The notes under the pieces are model-generated. The model saw only the letters and a program-made list of their open reading frames with translations. It made no database searches and had not been told where the DNA came from. A program made the position numbers and the translations under genes. This document shows, one piece after another, positions 11,068-22,090 of a stretch of 64,000 bases of DNA; the stretch's first letter is position 1; the number at the start of each line of letters is the position of its first letter. Source of the DNA: Lichenostomus cassidix (lineage: Eukaryota > Chordata > Aves > Passeriformes > Meliphagidae); assembly GCA_008360975.2 (NCBI GenBank), contig CM039210.1:12712293-12776292 (forward strand). The letters run 5' to 3'.

Positions 11068-11552
11068 AAAGCATATTGAGATAGAGGTCCTAGTGGCAAA
11101 GTTAAACAATCCAGTAATAAAGGTAGCCGAAAGAAGTCATCCAAGAGTACCTCTCCTTCTCTGGACAAAGATCAATGTGCCATTTGAAAAGAAAAGGGAC
11201 ATTGGAAAAAGGACTGTCCCAAGTTGAAGAAGAAATCCTCAGTTCCCCAACTGGATGTGGAACCATGATTGGGATCGCGATCAGGATCAGGATCAGGATC
11301 AGATTCGGAATGAAGGGGACCAAAGGCCTCTCCCCCAGAAGAGCCTTTGGTTATAGCTAAACTGGGGGAAGACGATGTTGAGTTTTTGGTAGATTTCAGG
11401 GCAGTGTATTCTGTGTTAAATACTTTAGAAGGGAAATTGAGTCAAGATACTGTAAAGGTTATTGGAGCTATGGGGTAACCGAAACGTGGCCTTTCTTTAA
11501 ACCTTTAAAATTCAAACTGGGGAAGTACTAGGTAACTTGTCAATTTCTTTAT
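11068..11552 (+). pseudogene. Provirus E nucleocapsid and protease start, inactivated
   Basis: A CCHC zinc-knuckle frame is visible at about 11173-11214. The second cysteine codon is replaced by TGA (reads C-A-I-stop, then ...GHWKKDC). A GATCAG hexamer run lies at 11275-11303. Protease follows: VEFLVDFRAV near 11381-11410 replaces the usual D-T-G with D-F-R, so the active site is lost. Further stops follow before the conserved NSPKPLL-RRDLL block at 11556. Confidence 0.75.
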
Positions 11553-12750
11553 ATGCCTAACTCCCCCAAACCATTGCTCAGGAGGGATTTACTGGAGAAA
11601 TTGGAATCCGAAATTAAATTTAAAAAAGGACGGGGCGTACAAGTCATAATTCCTGAGTCTAAATTTGTTGAAGTTGCTGCACGTTCAATACAGGAGAAGT
11701 GTGTTGAAATCCCCGCTGAAATTGAAAATGCTGTCAATCCAATAGTGTGGGCCAGTGGTGTTCCAGGAAGATCCAAATGAGCGGAAGCAGTGAGTGTTGC
11801 ACTTAAACCAGGAGCAACACAGGTGAGGCAAAACCAATACCCTTTAAAATTAGAAAGCCATAGGGGACTAGCACCTATAATTGAAACATTCCTTAAATTT
11901 GGGTTGTTGGTGGAATGTGAATCCAAGTACAACACGCCCATCTTGCCAGTAAAGAAAGCTGATGGCAAAAGTTATAGATTAGTGCAGGATTTAAAGGCAA
12001 TTAACAAGATCACAGAAGACATACATTCAGTTGTATCAAACCCCTACACTCTTTTGACCATACTGACAAATGAACTAGGGTGGTTCACAGTTTTAGATCT
12101 CAAGGATGCCTTCTTCTGTATTCCAATCCATAAAGTTAGTCAGGAACTCTTTGCCTTTGAGTGGGAAAACCCTGAGACAGGAAGGAAGACACAACTCGCC
12201 TGGACAGTCTTGCCCCAGGGATTCAAGAACAGCCCAACTATATTTGGCCACCAGCTGTCAAAGCAACTAGAGGACTGGAGGAAACAAGAACCAGGGGGAG
12301 AAATTCTTCAATATGTTGGTGATATCTTAATTGTGGCCAAAACGTGAGATGACTGCATCCAACTCACTGTAAGTCTTTTAAACTATCTGGGATCAGGCGG
12401 GTATCACGTCTCTAAAGAAAAGGCACAGGTCGCCAAGGAAACAGTGGTTTACTTGGGGCTGGAAATTTTCCGTGGCCATCGACAACTCAGCAAAGAACAG
12501 AAAGAGGCCATCTGCCGCCCTCCACAACCTGACACCATGAGAGAGTTGCAAGCCTTTCTCAGAATAGTAGGCTAGTGCCGACTGTGGGTCGCAAACTATG
12601 GGTTACTGGTAAAACCTCTGTATGGGGCCCTTAAAGCAGCTGAAAAGGGAACCATTATATGGACAGAAAGTTCAAGGGCTGCATTCAAACAGCCAAAGCA
12701 TTCCTTAATGTCAGTCCCAGCTTTGGGGCTGCCAGACTTAACCAAACCTT
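11553..12750 (+). pseudogene. Provirus E reverse transcriptase, YVGD at catalytic site
   Basis: The retropepsin C-terminus (RRDLL) leads into a gammaretrovirus-like RT. SKYNTPILPVKK, LVQDLKAIN and LPQGFKNSPTIF blocks are present at 11920-12250. The catalytic box at about 12312-12323 reads Y-V-G-D instead of Y-V-D-D. Stops at 11778, about 12345 and about 12573 split the frame. The thumb and connection (FRGHRQLS, YGLLVKPLYG) follow. The second catalytic aspartate survives; the first is glycine. Confidence 0.85.
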
Positions 12751-14030
12751 TTGAACTTTTTACATATGAGCGACAGAAATGTTACTCTGGGAGTACTGGC
12801 ACAGCACCTTGGGGACCAACGAAGAGCTGTGGCCTATTTTTCAAAACAGCAAGACAATCTTAGTCAAGGGTGGCCTGGGTATTTGAAAGCTGTGGCAGCC
12901 ACCATCCTCCTAATACAGGAGGCTCATAAATTCACCCTTGGGTGGCACGTCATTGTGTATGTACCCCACACAGTGATATCCGTACTGGAACAAAAGGGGG
13001 GACACTGGCTATCCCCTAGCAGAATGCTCAACTACCGATCTGTATTGTTGAAACAAGATGATGTTACCCTGAAAACAACTTGTGTTGTTAACCCTGCTAT
13101 GTTTCTGTCTTCCGCCTTGATTGAGGATTTGCCTGAGCATGACTGTTTGCAGACAATCAAGGAGATCTATTCCAGCAGACCAGACCTGAGAGATATCCTG
13201 CTAGAAAATCCAGATTGGGAACTATTCACAGATGGTAGCAGCTTCATGAAAAAGGGTAAGAGGATGGCAGGCTATGGAGTAACCACCATAAAGTAATTGA
13301 GGCAAAAGCCTTGCCTTCAGATGTGTCATCACAGAAAGCCGAACTGATTGCGCTTTCGAGGGCCCTAGACCTCAGCGAAGGAAAGAAAGTAAATATATGG
13401 ACTGATTTGAAATATGCATTTAGTGTTGTCCACGCCCATGGAGCCATCTGGACAGAAAGAGGACTGTTGAATGCTCAAGGTAATGCAATCAAACATGCTG
13501 AGCAGATCCTTGCCCACTTGGAGAGTATCAAGAAACCTACAGAAGTAGCTATCATGCATTGTAGGGGCCACCAAAAAGAGAAAACCACTCCAGAACTAGG
13601 AAATCACATTGCTGATGAGACAGCAAGATGGATTGCAGAAAAAGGCATTCTTGTGGTAATACCACAAAAAGAGATTGATCTTTCAGGGTTCACCCCAAAG
13701 TATGATCAGGCAGATCACAAGTTAATTAAGTTCCTCAAGGCTGAGATCACAGAAAGTGGATGGGCTCTTACACCAGTGAATCAGGTTGTAGTCCCACCCA
13801 TGATCCTCCGGGAGATAGAGAGAACATGAAAGCAAACATTTTGGGGTTGAAAATTTTTTGAAACATCTAAAAAAGGTAGTAATAGGAAAGGGAATGACTG
13901 ACATTGCACAATCAGTAGTAAGCAAATGTGAAATCTGCTGTAAGAACAACCCTGATACAAGGAAAAGAGTTGTATTAAGAGTACATTTCCAGAGAGACTA
14001 ACAAGACACCTGCCCCAGTCGTGGAAAATT
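12751..14030 (+). pseudogene. Provirus E RNase H and truncated integrase
   Basis: RNase H is visible with its DGSSF box at about 13227-13245 and the NIWTDLKYAFSVVHAHG block at about 13390-13440, in two frames separated by a shift near 13300. The integrase N-terminal His/Cys region follows in broken frames at 13830-13970 (KCEICCKNNPDT remains readable). The element ends near 14030, before the catalytic core, where remnant B begins. The mechanism of the junction is unknown. Confidence 0.8.
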
Positions 14031-14039
14031 TTGAGTGGT

Positions 14040-15439
14040 GTGGAGTATAGGAGGACATAGGCCAGACCCTGAAGAAATTCTCTGCCCTGATAGCTTGGAA
14101 CTTTCCCCCTGAACAAATTCAGAATCCAGCTGAGGTGGGGAAATATCTGAAAGATAACTCCAATGACAGCTCTAATGAGAAGAAGCTCATTGCAATATGC
14201 CTGGCCCTGGCTAATGCTTATTGCACGCTGCTAGATACTGTAGGGTTGCAGGTACAGCCAGAGGGGCCAGAGCCTAAGCCAATAGCAGTTGTCCCTGTCC
14301 AGAAAAGGAAACACAAAACCAAATCCATTCGCTCAGTGAATGATTATGGGGAGCCAGGACCCTCACAGACAGCAGAGGAATATGAACCAGAAATCATTAC
14401 TGAGTCTCTATCCATAGAAAACCTTAATGGCCTAAGAAAGGATTACACCCAACCTACTAAGGAACCTATATTAAGTTGGTTGGTCTGCATCTGGGATGCT
14501 GCAGGCGATAATACAATTTTGGATGGTGGTGAAGCAAGGCATTTGGGATCCCTGGCACAGGATGCGGGTATCAACCAAGGGATAGCAAGGGGGTTTGAGG
14601 CTCTCAGTCTCTGGACATGGCTCTTAAGGAGTATGAAGGAAGATACCGGTGCCCAGAAAATCTCCAGGTGCAGCAAACCCCATGGAAGACCATAGAACAA
14701 GGGTTTCAATGCTTGAGAGAAATGGCAGTGGTAGAGATCATTTTCTCAGATGACCAAACAATTAAGAGTCCAGACATGGTAAAATGCACACCAGTGATGT
14801 GGCTGAAATTTGTACGACTTGAGCCACCAGAATATGCCCCTGCTTTAGCAATGATGAAGTGGAGTGATGGGAATGAGACTATGCTTGCTATGGCAAGGAA
14901 GTTCTGGGCATATGCAGATACTGTGCATGGCCCAACATATGCAAGGATCCCAGCTGTGGAAACAAGTCTGTCAGAGCGTATACAGAAAATGGAAGACAAG
15001 ACTGAGGAGACTCATTAGAAACTCAGGAAGGAGATTACAGAGAACCTTCTCCAAACCTCATCGGTACAGACCAGAGGCCCTGTAACCAGACATAGACGGC
15101 CCTCAGCTAGGGAGAGAGGGTACACCCCCGAGCTGAACTGTGGTTCGTCCTGTGTGACTGTGGGGAAAACATGAGGAGGTGGGATGGAAAACCCATATCT
15201 GTCCTGGCAGCACAGGTACGTGAACTGAATGAGGGCAATACTCAGAGAGGAAGTTCCACCAGAAGGGAAGTAGCTCCAGTTGCCCGTAGCTGAGCTGCCA
15301 GGCATAATGGAAGGGAAGACGACATGTCCGATCCCCTTGAAGGAACCTCTAGAACATATGCCCAGGGAGACAATGATAAAAAGGAATAGAGGGACCCTGC
15401 CTCTAGCCATGTAGAGGCCAGGGAAAATTGGATCTTTTG
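14040..15439 (+). pseudogene. ERVL-like remnant B: gag
   Basis: Open stretches at 14135-14695 and 14617-15018 show a gag-like protein. The ILSWLVCIWDA block, LREMAVVEIIFSD and YARIPAVE are colinear with remnant A gag (1390-1850). No zinc knuckle is apparent. Frame changes occur near 14640 and after 15018. This group normally lacks env, and none is found downstream. Confidence 0.65.
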
Positions 15440-15895
15440 GACTGTGTAGATCCGATGGCCTGGCACATCAGAACCACAAAAATACGACGCCTTAGTCGAC
15501 ACTGGTGCACAGTGCATGCTAATCTCATCGAGACGTGGGGGCAGAACCTGTTTCTATGGCTGGGGTGACAGGGATAGCAGGAGTTGACCCTGTTGGAAGC
15601 TGAGGCAAGCCTGACTGGAAAGGAGTAGAAGAAACATCCCAATGAGACTGGTCCAGTGGCCCTGCGCATTCTGGGCATAGACTTCCTCCGGAGAGGGTAT
15701 TTCAAATACCCAGAGGGACTTAAGTGGGTGTTTGGGACAGTTGTTGTGGAGATAGAGGGCATTAAGCAATTGAACACCTTGCCTGGACTATCAGAGAACC
15801 CTTTTGCAGTAGGACTTCTGAAGGGGGAAGAGCAAAGAGTACCAATTGAAACCTTGACATTGCACCACCGGCAGTACTGGACAAATTGAGATGCT
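15440..15895 (+). pseudogene. ERVL-like remnant B: protease
   Basis: Retropepsin with an intact LVDTGAQ motif at about 15491-15511 (remnant A has DTS), then a frameshift. The ILGIDFLRRGYF block at 15668-15703 and a linker ending in a stop at 15887-15889 follow. The active-site triplet is preserved but the frame is broken. Confidence 0.75.
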
Positions 15896-17225
15896 GTGAT
15901 TCCCATCCACAAGATGATCCGTGAGCTGGAGAGCCAAGGGGTTGTCAGCAAGGCCCACTCAACCTTCAACAGCCCCATCTGGCCTGTGTGCAAATCTGAT
16001 GGAGAATGGAGATTGACTGTGGACTATTGTGCCTTGAATGAAGTGACTCCACCACTAAGCGCTACAGTGCCGGATATGCTGGAGTTCCAGTACGAGCTGG
16101 AGTCCAAGGCAGCGAAGTGGTATGCCACTATCGACATTGCAAATGCCTTTTTCTCCATTCCTCTGGCAGCAGAGTGAAGGCCTCAGTTTGCTTTCACCTG
16201 GAGGAGCGTGCAGTATACCTGGAACTGACTGCCCAGGGGTGGAAACATAGTCCCACCATCTGCCATGGGCTGATCCAGGCTGCACTGGAAAAGGGTGGAG
16301 CTCTAGAACACCTGGAGTACATTGACGACATCATTGTGTGGGAGAACATGGCATTGGAAGCATTTGAGAAAGGAGAGAATATCATTGAGATTCTCCCGGA
16401 ATCTCCTTCACCATCAAAAAGAGCAAAGTCAAGGGACCTGCCCGAGAGATCCAGTTCCTGGGAGTGAAGTGGCAAGATGGACTAAGTCAGAACCCCACTG
16501 AGGTCATCAATAAGATCACAGCAATGTCTCCACCAATCAACAAGAAGGAAATGCAAGCTTTCCTAGGAGCCATAGGCTTTTGGAGAATGTGCATTCCTGA
16601 GTACAGCCAGATTGTGAGCCCTCTCTACCTAGTGACATGCAGGAAGAATGATTTCCTCTGGAACCCCGAACAGCAACAAGCCTTCGCCCAGATCAAGCAG
16701 GAGATCACTCATGCAGTAGCCCTTGGCCAGGTCAGGACAGGACCTCAAGCGGTAGCCCTAGGACCAGTCAGGACAGGAACAGAGGTGAAGAACCTGCTCT
16801 ACTCTGCAGCCGGGAGCCATGGTCTGTCCTGGAGCCTTTGGCAGAAGGTTCCTGGCGAGACTCGGGGTCATCCACTGGGATTCTGGAGCAGAAGTTACAG
16901 AGGGTCTGAAGTTAAATACACTCCCACAGAGAAGGAAATCCTGGCAGTCTATGAAGGAGTCCAAGCCTCCTCAGAAGTAATTAGCACTGAAGCACAACTC
17001 CTTCTGGCACCCCGACTACCAGTGCTGGGGTGGATGTTCAAAACAAAGGTAGCCTCTACCCACCATGCCACCAATGGCACATGGAGCAAATGGATTGTCC
17101 TCATCACACAGTGTGTCCATATTGGAAATCAAAATCACCCTGGGATCTTGGAAAAAATTAAAAATTGGCCTGAAGGGGAAAACTTTGATCTCACTGATGA
17201 AGAGGAGCAAGAACAAGTGACATGA
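15896..17225 (+). pseudogene. ERVL-like remnant B: reverse transcriptase to connection
   Basis: RT blocks: SPIWPVCKSDGEWRLTVDY (15970-16026), YATIDIANAFFSIPL (about 16122-16166), a stop near 16175, YIDD at about 16319-16330, and WQDG at about 16470. A 762-bp open frame (16464-17225) covers thumb and connection. A roughly 36-bp tandem duplication at 16711-16783 repeats AVALG-VRTG. It is non-functional because of the stop and frame changes between segments. Confidence 0.8.
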
Positions 17226-18368
17226 GCTGAGGAAGCTCCACCATACAACCAACTGCCAGCAGAAGAAACACGCTACACTCTTTTCACTGACAGATTCTGT
17301 CGTATTGTAGGAAAAAGCGAAAATGGAAAGCAGCGAAATTGTAGAAGCCATCATTGGATGGCTGGAGACATACCCTGTGCCTCATGCTACTGTCCGTAAC
17401 ACCATCCTGGGCCTTGAAAAGCAGGTCCTTTGGAGGCATGGTGATGCCTAAAACAGGCTACCTGAAAACAGAGCCCAAGACAAATTAGGAATATAAAAGC
17501 GGACAAATTTATTCGAGGCTTTCAAGGTATACTTGGACAAGCAAAGTCCCCCTTGAGGGACTACACCCAAAACAAACACCGGGTCACAAACTCTTCACCT
17601 TTTACAAGTTTTGTCTTATTAGCATATTGGTCCCTAATTCTCCAATCACACCTTCAGGCAATGATATTTACCACCCCAAGCCCTACTTTCCCCTTTCCAC
17701 CGTTGTTTACATATTTTCAGGTCCTAGGGTAACAAATATGTCCTTGAATCTCTATCCAGAGAGCTTTGTTTTGGTTAAATGTGTTGGGAACAGAGGTTTC
17801 CAGCATTCTGTAAGAGCACAGAACTACACCAAGTTACAGATACATGAAGAAGAAAAAAACCCCCCGAAATTATTAAGGTATCAATGGTACCTCTGGGAGA
17901 ATTGAGTCTGACAATGGGACTCATTTCAAAAATAACCTCCTAAACAACTGGGCTGGGAACATGGCATTGAGTGGGTGTACCACACTCCTTATCATGCACC
18001 TGCTGCTGGCAAAGTGGAGCCGTATAACAGACTGCTAAAAACCACTTGGAAGGCACTGGGTGGGGGGGACTTTCAAAAACTGGGCACTGCATTTAGCAAA
18101 GGCCACCTGGTTAGTTAACACCAGAGGCTCCACCAACTGAGCTGGCCCTGCCCAATCTGAACCCTTGCGAACAACAGACGAGGATAAAGTTCTGGTGGTA
18201 CACATGAAAGGCATGCTAGGAAAAGCAATTTGGATTAATTCTGCCTCGAACAAAGACAAACCCACCTGTGGGGTTGTCTTTGCTCAGGGACCAGGTTGCA
18301 CCTGGTGGGTGATGCAAAAGGATGGAGAGCCACGATGCATACCTCAAGAGTACCTTAGTTTAGGGTGA
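17226..18368 (+). pseudogene. ERVL-like remnant B: RNase H stub joined to integrase
   Basis: RNase H starts at about 17278 (LFTD) but its TDGSC-like box reads TDRFC. The sequence then jumps to the integrase core (YPVPHATVRNTILG), so the rest of RNase H, the zinc domain and the first core aspartate are deleted. After the LTR at 17442-17883 the core resumes with IESDNGTHF at about 17905-17930. The C-terminal domain is open at 18165-18368 and ends in a stop. Confidence 0.75.
17442..17883 (-). repeat. Solo LTR in integrase relic, TSD ATGG
   Basis: A 442-bp LTR in reverse orientation: TGATACC start and GGCATCA end on the minus strand. The perfect 4-bp TSD ATGG lies at 17438-17441 and 17884-17887. 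The integrase sense resumes directly afterwards. It is the same family as the provirus E 5' LTR at 5766-6205. Confidence 0.9.
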
Positions 18369-18371
18369 ATT

Positions 18372-18589
18372 GCTGTCGCAAATGAGTGTGCTTGAGATCA
18401 CCCAAAAATCACCAGCAAGGATAGGAGCAAAAGACAGATTTAATATTAAACTTCAAAACACAACACACTCGTTGGCAAGATTCACTCTACTTACAAAGGA
18501 CAACTAAGGCACAACAAGGGAAAGAAAGCAACAACAAAACCAAACAAAATTCAGGCAATCAAAACAGAAATGAATTAAAAACTACCTAG

Positions 18590-18628
<39 letters not shown>

Positions 18629-19370
18629 CAAGGATGAAAAGGAATGTGGCCTAAAGCTTAACAACACTTAACAGTACTTTAACTTAACTTATACCTTAAT
18701 TTATAGCTTAACCTTAACCATCTAAAAGAGAAATAACACTTAACATTGGCCTAAATTATAACTATAACTTAACTTGACTTCCAGATTTGCTATAGCATAT
18801 GCATAGGGTATTCACGCAGACAGAAATAGTCAATGCAAGATAAGGTACCTGTGGAAAAATCTCCCTCAGAGGTCAGTGAAAATACTCACTTCAGATGCTT
18901 TTGCATCTCCCGAAGGGCGAAGGATCGGGCCTCGAGGAGTGAGGTATGGGCCCAGGACATGTTGTGTTTTGGCAATCCTCCAGGTATAGCAAACCTGAGA
19001 GTTTGCTGGCTCTGAGAGGTGTCCCACTCAGAGGGAGATTGCTGATGGCAGGCCTGCTGCAGTCAAGGAAAGCTCAAAGGGCCCCATCCATGTCTGCTGT
19101 TTATAGGATTGCAAGAGGGTGGGTTTTAGTCATAACAATGTTTTATCCTGGCCACAGTTTGTGTCAACACTTTCTTTGAAAGTGTGAGAACAAGAATGTT
19201 ATGCCATTCAGGCCAGAGAAATATTTTCCAAGGCTGATCATGAGAAAAACAGAAGCTTGCTAGGAGTTCCTGGGAGCAGACGGTGTTTTTGATAAGCTCA
19301 GAAAGAGCTGAGCCTAGGTGGTGTTCTCAAGGACAAGGCCTAACAAGCATTTCTCAGATCACACTGCAGC
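18372..19370 (-). repeat. Probable LTR or LTR fragment with (GT)n
   Basis: The region after the integrase stop has LTR-like composition and starts TGTCGCAAATGAG. It holds a (GT)n run at about 18595-18626 and, on the minus strand, TTTAATATTAAATC resembling a polyadenylation region near 18440. No coding sense is seen. Edges are uncertain; it may be more than one repeat. 19371-19521 contains a (TA)n run (about 19440-19460) and nothing else recognisable. Confidence 0.4.
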
Positions 19371-19521
19371 CTGGAAAAGAGTGGGGGGGAATGTACCACT
19401 GCAGTTGCCCATGACACTGTGCCTGCATCCATACCTGCATGTATATATATATATATATAATTAGGGTAATGCATGTATGCACATAGTTTAAAAGTTTAAG
19501 TTCGATGTAATATGTTGGTAT

Positions 19522-19998
19522 TGAGAAAGGCATAATCAATAGATAACTCAAGTTAACTACTGAGAGACAGAATATGTGAATTCTAAAACCTAGAAAAACA
19601 GGATTCCCTTAATCAAGAGAGACAAGAAGCCATTTGAAGCCAGCACAGAAACTGCTGAATCATCTCATGAAGGACTATGCATGCTCCAGAGAGAAAGGTG
19701 AACCTTCATCCTGGAGGGAGTCTTTGGGGTCTCCAAAGACCACTGGGACATACAGAGCATGCGTGGCGCACATGCTAATGACATTAATGACTTCTGAGAA
19801 ATGATTTGTATAACTACTCCTATCCCAAGGAACGTAGTGAATATTCATGAATTTTACCTATAACACTGTGTTGTTGGAAGTGCCAGTGTGTGTGTTTGGA
19901 GGAGGGAATCCCCCACACCCAGGTCCACCGAATAAAGCAAATACCCACTTCTCTGACTTTGTCTCTAAAGTGTCTCTGGGCCCGCTTGGGGCGAATCA
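19522..19998 (+). repeat. 5' LTR of class I provirus G
   Basis: A 477-bp LTR starts TGAGAAAGG and ends GGGGCGAATCA. It has AATAAAGCAAATACCC near 19931 and is followed three bases later by a PBS-like TGGCACCT (20002). It matches the provirus H LTRs. The leader beyond the inserted LTR matches the H leader (46730-47334) in reverse, confirming a 5' LTR. Confidence 0.8.
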
Positions 19999-20009
19999 AA
20001 TTGGCACCT

Positions 20010-20810
20010 TGTAAGGGTCGATCCAAGAATCGAGTTCTGTCTCAACATTTCTCATCAGAAATTACAGGTGCAGGACTCATGCAGAGAATGCTTTGTACTT
20101 ACCTAAAGCTGGTGCGGAGCGAATGCTTCGTGCCCGCCTAAGGTAGTACGGAACGAATGCTTTGTGCCTACCCAAAGCTGGTACGGAGCGAATGCTTTGT
20201 ACCTGCCTAAGGTGGTACAGAACGAAGACTTTGCACCTGCCTGAGCTGATATAGAACAAAGGCCTTGTGCTGCCAAAGCGGGTATGTGACGAAGGCTTTG
20301 CACCCGTTGCCCTGACACCCATTGTGAAAAACCTGCCGACCATGCCTCGGACACTCCTCCCTTGACCCTGCCAAGTGGAGATTGGCAAATTTCCACAAGA
20401 ATTAAGGGGGAGCAAAGGCGGGTGGCAAGGAGGGACCAGGTGTATGGACTAGCATAAAAGACAGCTCTGGAGTGACTGAACTCCGAAGATCTTCCCCACC
20501 GAAAGATCACATCGATCTTTGCAGAGGCCAAGGAACGCCGACTGGACGGGACGCCAGGGACGCCGGACGTCTGTGGACCCGTGGTGGTAGCTATAGCCCC
20601 TTTCCTTCCCTTTCCTCCCCATCTTTTCCCAATTTTCTCTCTTTCTCTCTCTATCGCAGGCCACTTTACAGGCCAAATTAATAAAGTTCCCCCTTGGATT
20701 GAAATTTAACTCCCTTGACTTGTTGCATTTTGTGTTATCTTTTCTTTTTGCACTCTGAGATCGTAGCTGGTATGAACCATCACGCGTCTGCTCATGAGTG
20801 GACCGTGACA
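20010..20810 (+). repeat. Solo LTR inserted in the PBS of provirus G, TSD CACCT
   Basis: An 801-bp LTR from TGTAAGGGTC to GACCGTGACA. The perfect 5-bp TSD CACCT lies at 20005-20009 and 20811-20815. TATA-like CATAAAAG near 20453 and AATAAAG near 20681 set plus orientation. The U3 region contains the 34-35-bp minisatellite. The uninterrupted site is visible at 47314-47334 in provirus H, which confirms the insertion. Confidence 0.9.
20086..20310 (+). repeat. Minisatellite, 34-35-bp unit, about 6-7 copies, in LTR U3
   Basis: Units of the form GAATGCTTTGTGCCTGCCTA plus about 15 bp repeat from about 20086 to 20310, progressively diverging toward the right. Position upstream of the TATA-like box places the array where LTR enhancers lie. 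Enhancer function is only a possibility. Confidence 0.85.
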
Positions 20811-22090
20811 CACCTGAGATGGGACCCTAAATCTGCTCGGCTGCTGGATCCAGGGGTAAGCAGACCTCCCAGTCGTGACCCTGAATTTTCACGGGGAGCT
20901 CAGCTGTCCTTTTGCTCACAGCGGGGGTAGACCAAAGACCATCTGCATCAAATTAAGGTATTTGCTAATTTTTTAAAAACAAAAATGCCTGCAGGTCCGG
21001 AATACAAGTCACCCAGGGTGGGTTGAGACTGCCTCTCCCAAAATTAGTCCCAGGCAAAGGGTTGGACCCGTGGGGTTTGACCCCACTATCAGGAAAGGTA
21101 TCTTTAAGGGGTTGGACCCCCAGGGATTGGACCCCACTGTACTGCACCATCGCACTGCTACTTTTGTTCTATCTGTCATTACTTTGTTACTGTGTGAGTG
21201 GGAATGAATGACACGTGTCTCGGACACGAAGTGAGAGTGGAGCTCTATCTGCAGTTCCATTATCTCGCGACAGAAATAGCCAGAGAAAAGTGAAGCGACT
21301 GGCAAAGAGTGAATGAGTATAAATCATATATAAACCGTTGGTTTGGAGTATCTGGAGGGGGGCAGATTGTATTATTGGAGGGGAAAGATTTTAGCTATTG
21401 AATTGAGAACACCCATGTTGCTGTTGAACCGCTAGCGGAGTGAAGAAACCAGACAGAATCTCAAGTTGGCACAATTCTGAATTTATTAATTAATTTTAGA
21501 ACTTATATAGACTTTCACAGATCGTCCAGATTGGGCCAATTTAAAACCTCCCCCTAGGCCGATTGGCCAGGCTTGAACCGCCTATCTTTCCAGAGACCGT
21601 TTCAATAACATTAAAACTTTATCTTTGTTTATAAAAACACAGGAAGAAGAACAGAAAATTCCCGTGGGAAAGAGTCTGCGTTGCCACGCACCCAGACCCC
21701 CAACACCTTTCTAATATAGCTCCATTTCATTTTCCTTTTGAAATCCTGTGTTTAGTGTGTGGAAACAGTTGTAAGGCTTGGACTTTGTGCGCTTGTATTA
21801 ATTGTGAGAGGAAGTGATATTGTCTATTTGCTCAAGTGCTTTTGAAATTTTTGGAATGTGTGTGCGTGTACTGTGTGTGCAAATACATTCATGTGGGGAT
21901 GCCTGCAAGATAAAAGTAACTAGTTGAGTCTAGTAGGTATCCCTTTGGGACTCCTGTGTGTGTAACTGCTGGAATATGGTTGTGTAGAATGTTGTAGAAA
22001 AAAGAGTGGGCATGCCGGTAGATAGAGTAAAAGAAAGAAGGAGAAAGAAGGAAGAAGAGGGAAGAGAGGAGAAAGAAAAAGGATTGGGAT
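20811..22090 (+). other. Provirus G leader with GGTTGGACCCC repeats
   Basis: No long frame. It matches the reverse complement of 46500-47334 (H leader), including several copies of GGRTTGGACCCC at about 21058-21145, and a pre-gag A/G-rich stretch. Near-palindromic GGGGT...ACCCC units could form stem-loops, as packaging leaders often do; that is inference. It is interrupted by the LTR at 21416-21688. Confidence 0.65.
21416..21688 (-). repeat. Short solo LTR (TGTGGC...CAACA family), TSD CACCCA
   Basis: A 273-bp LTR, minus orientation, with a perfect 6-bp TSD CACCCA at 21410-21415 and 21689-21694. The empty site is visible in reverse in provirus H near 46730. Relatives lie at 28149-28411, 57260-57515 and 58631-58893. 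Confidence 0.9.

Noticed and set aside
20086..20310. CRISPR-like array
   Set aside because: Units are contiguous and diverging, with no constant repeat alternating with unique spacers; it is a minisatellite in an LTR of a vertebrate genome.
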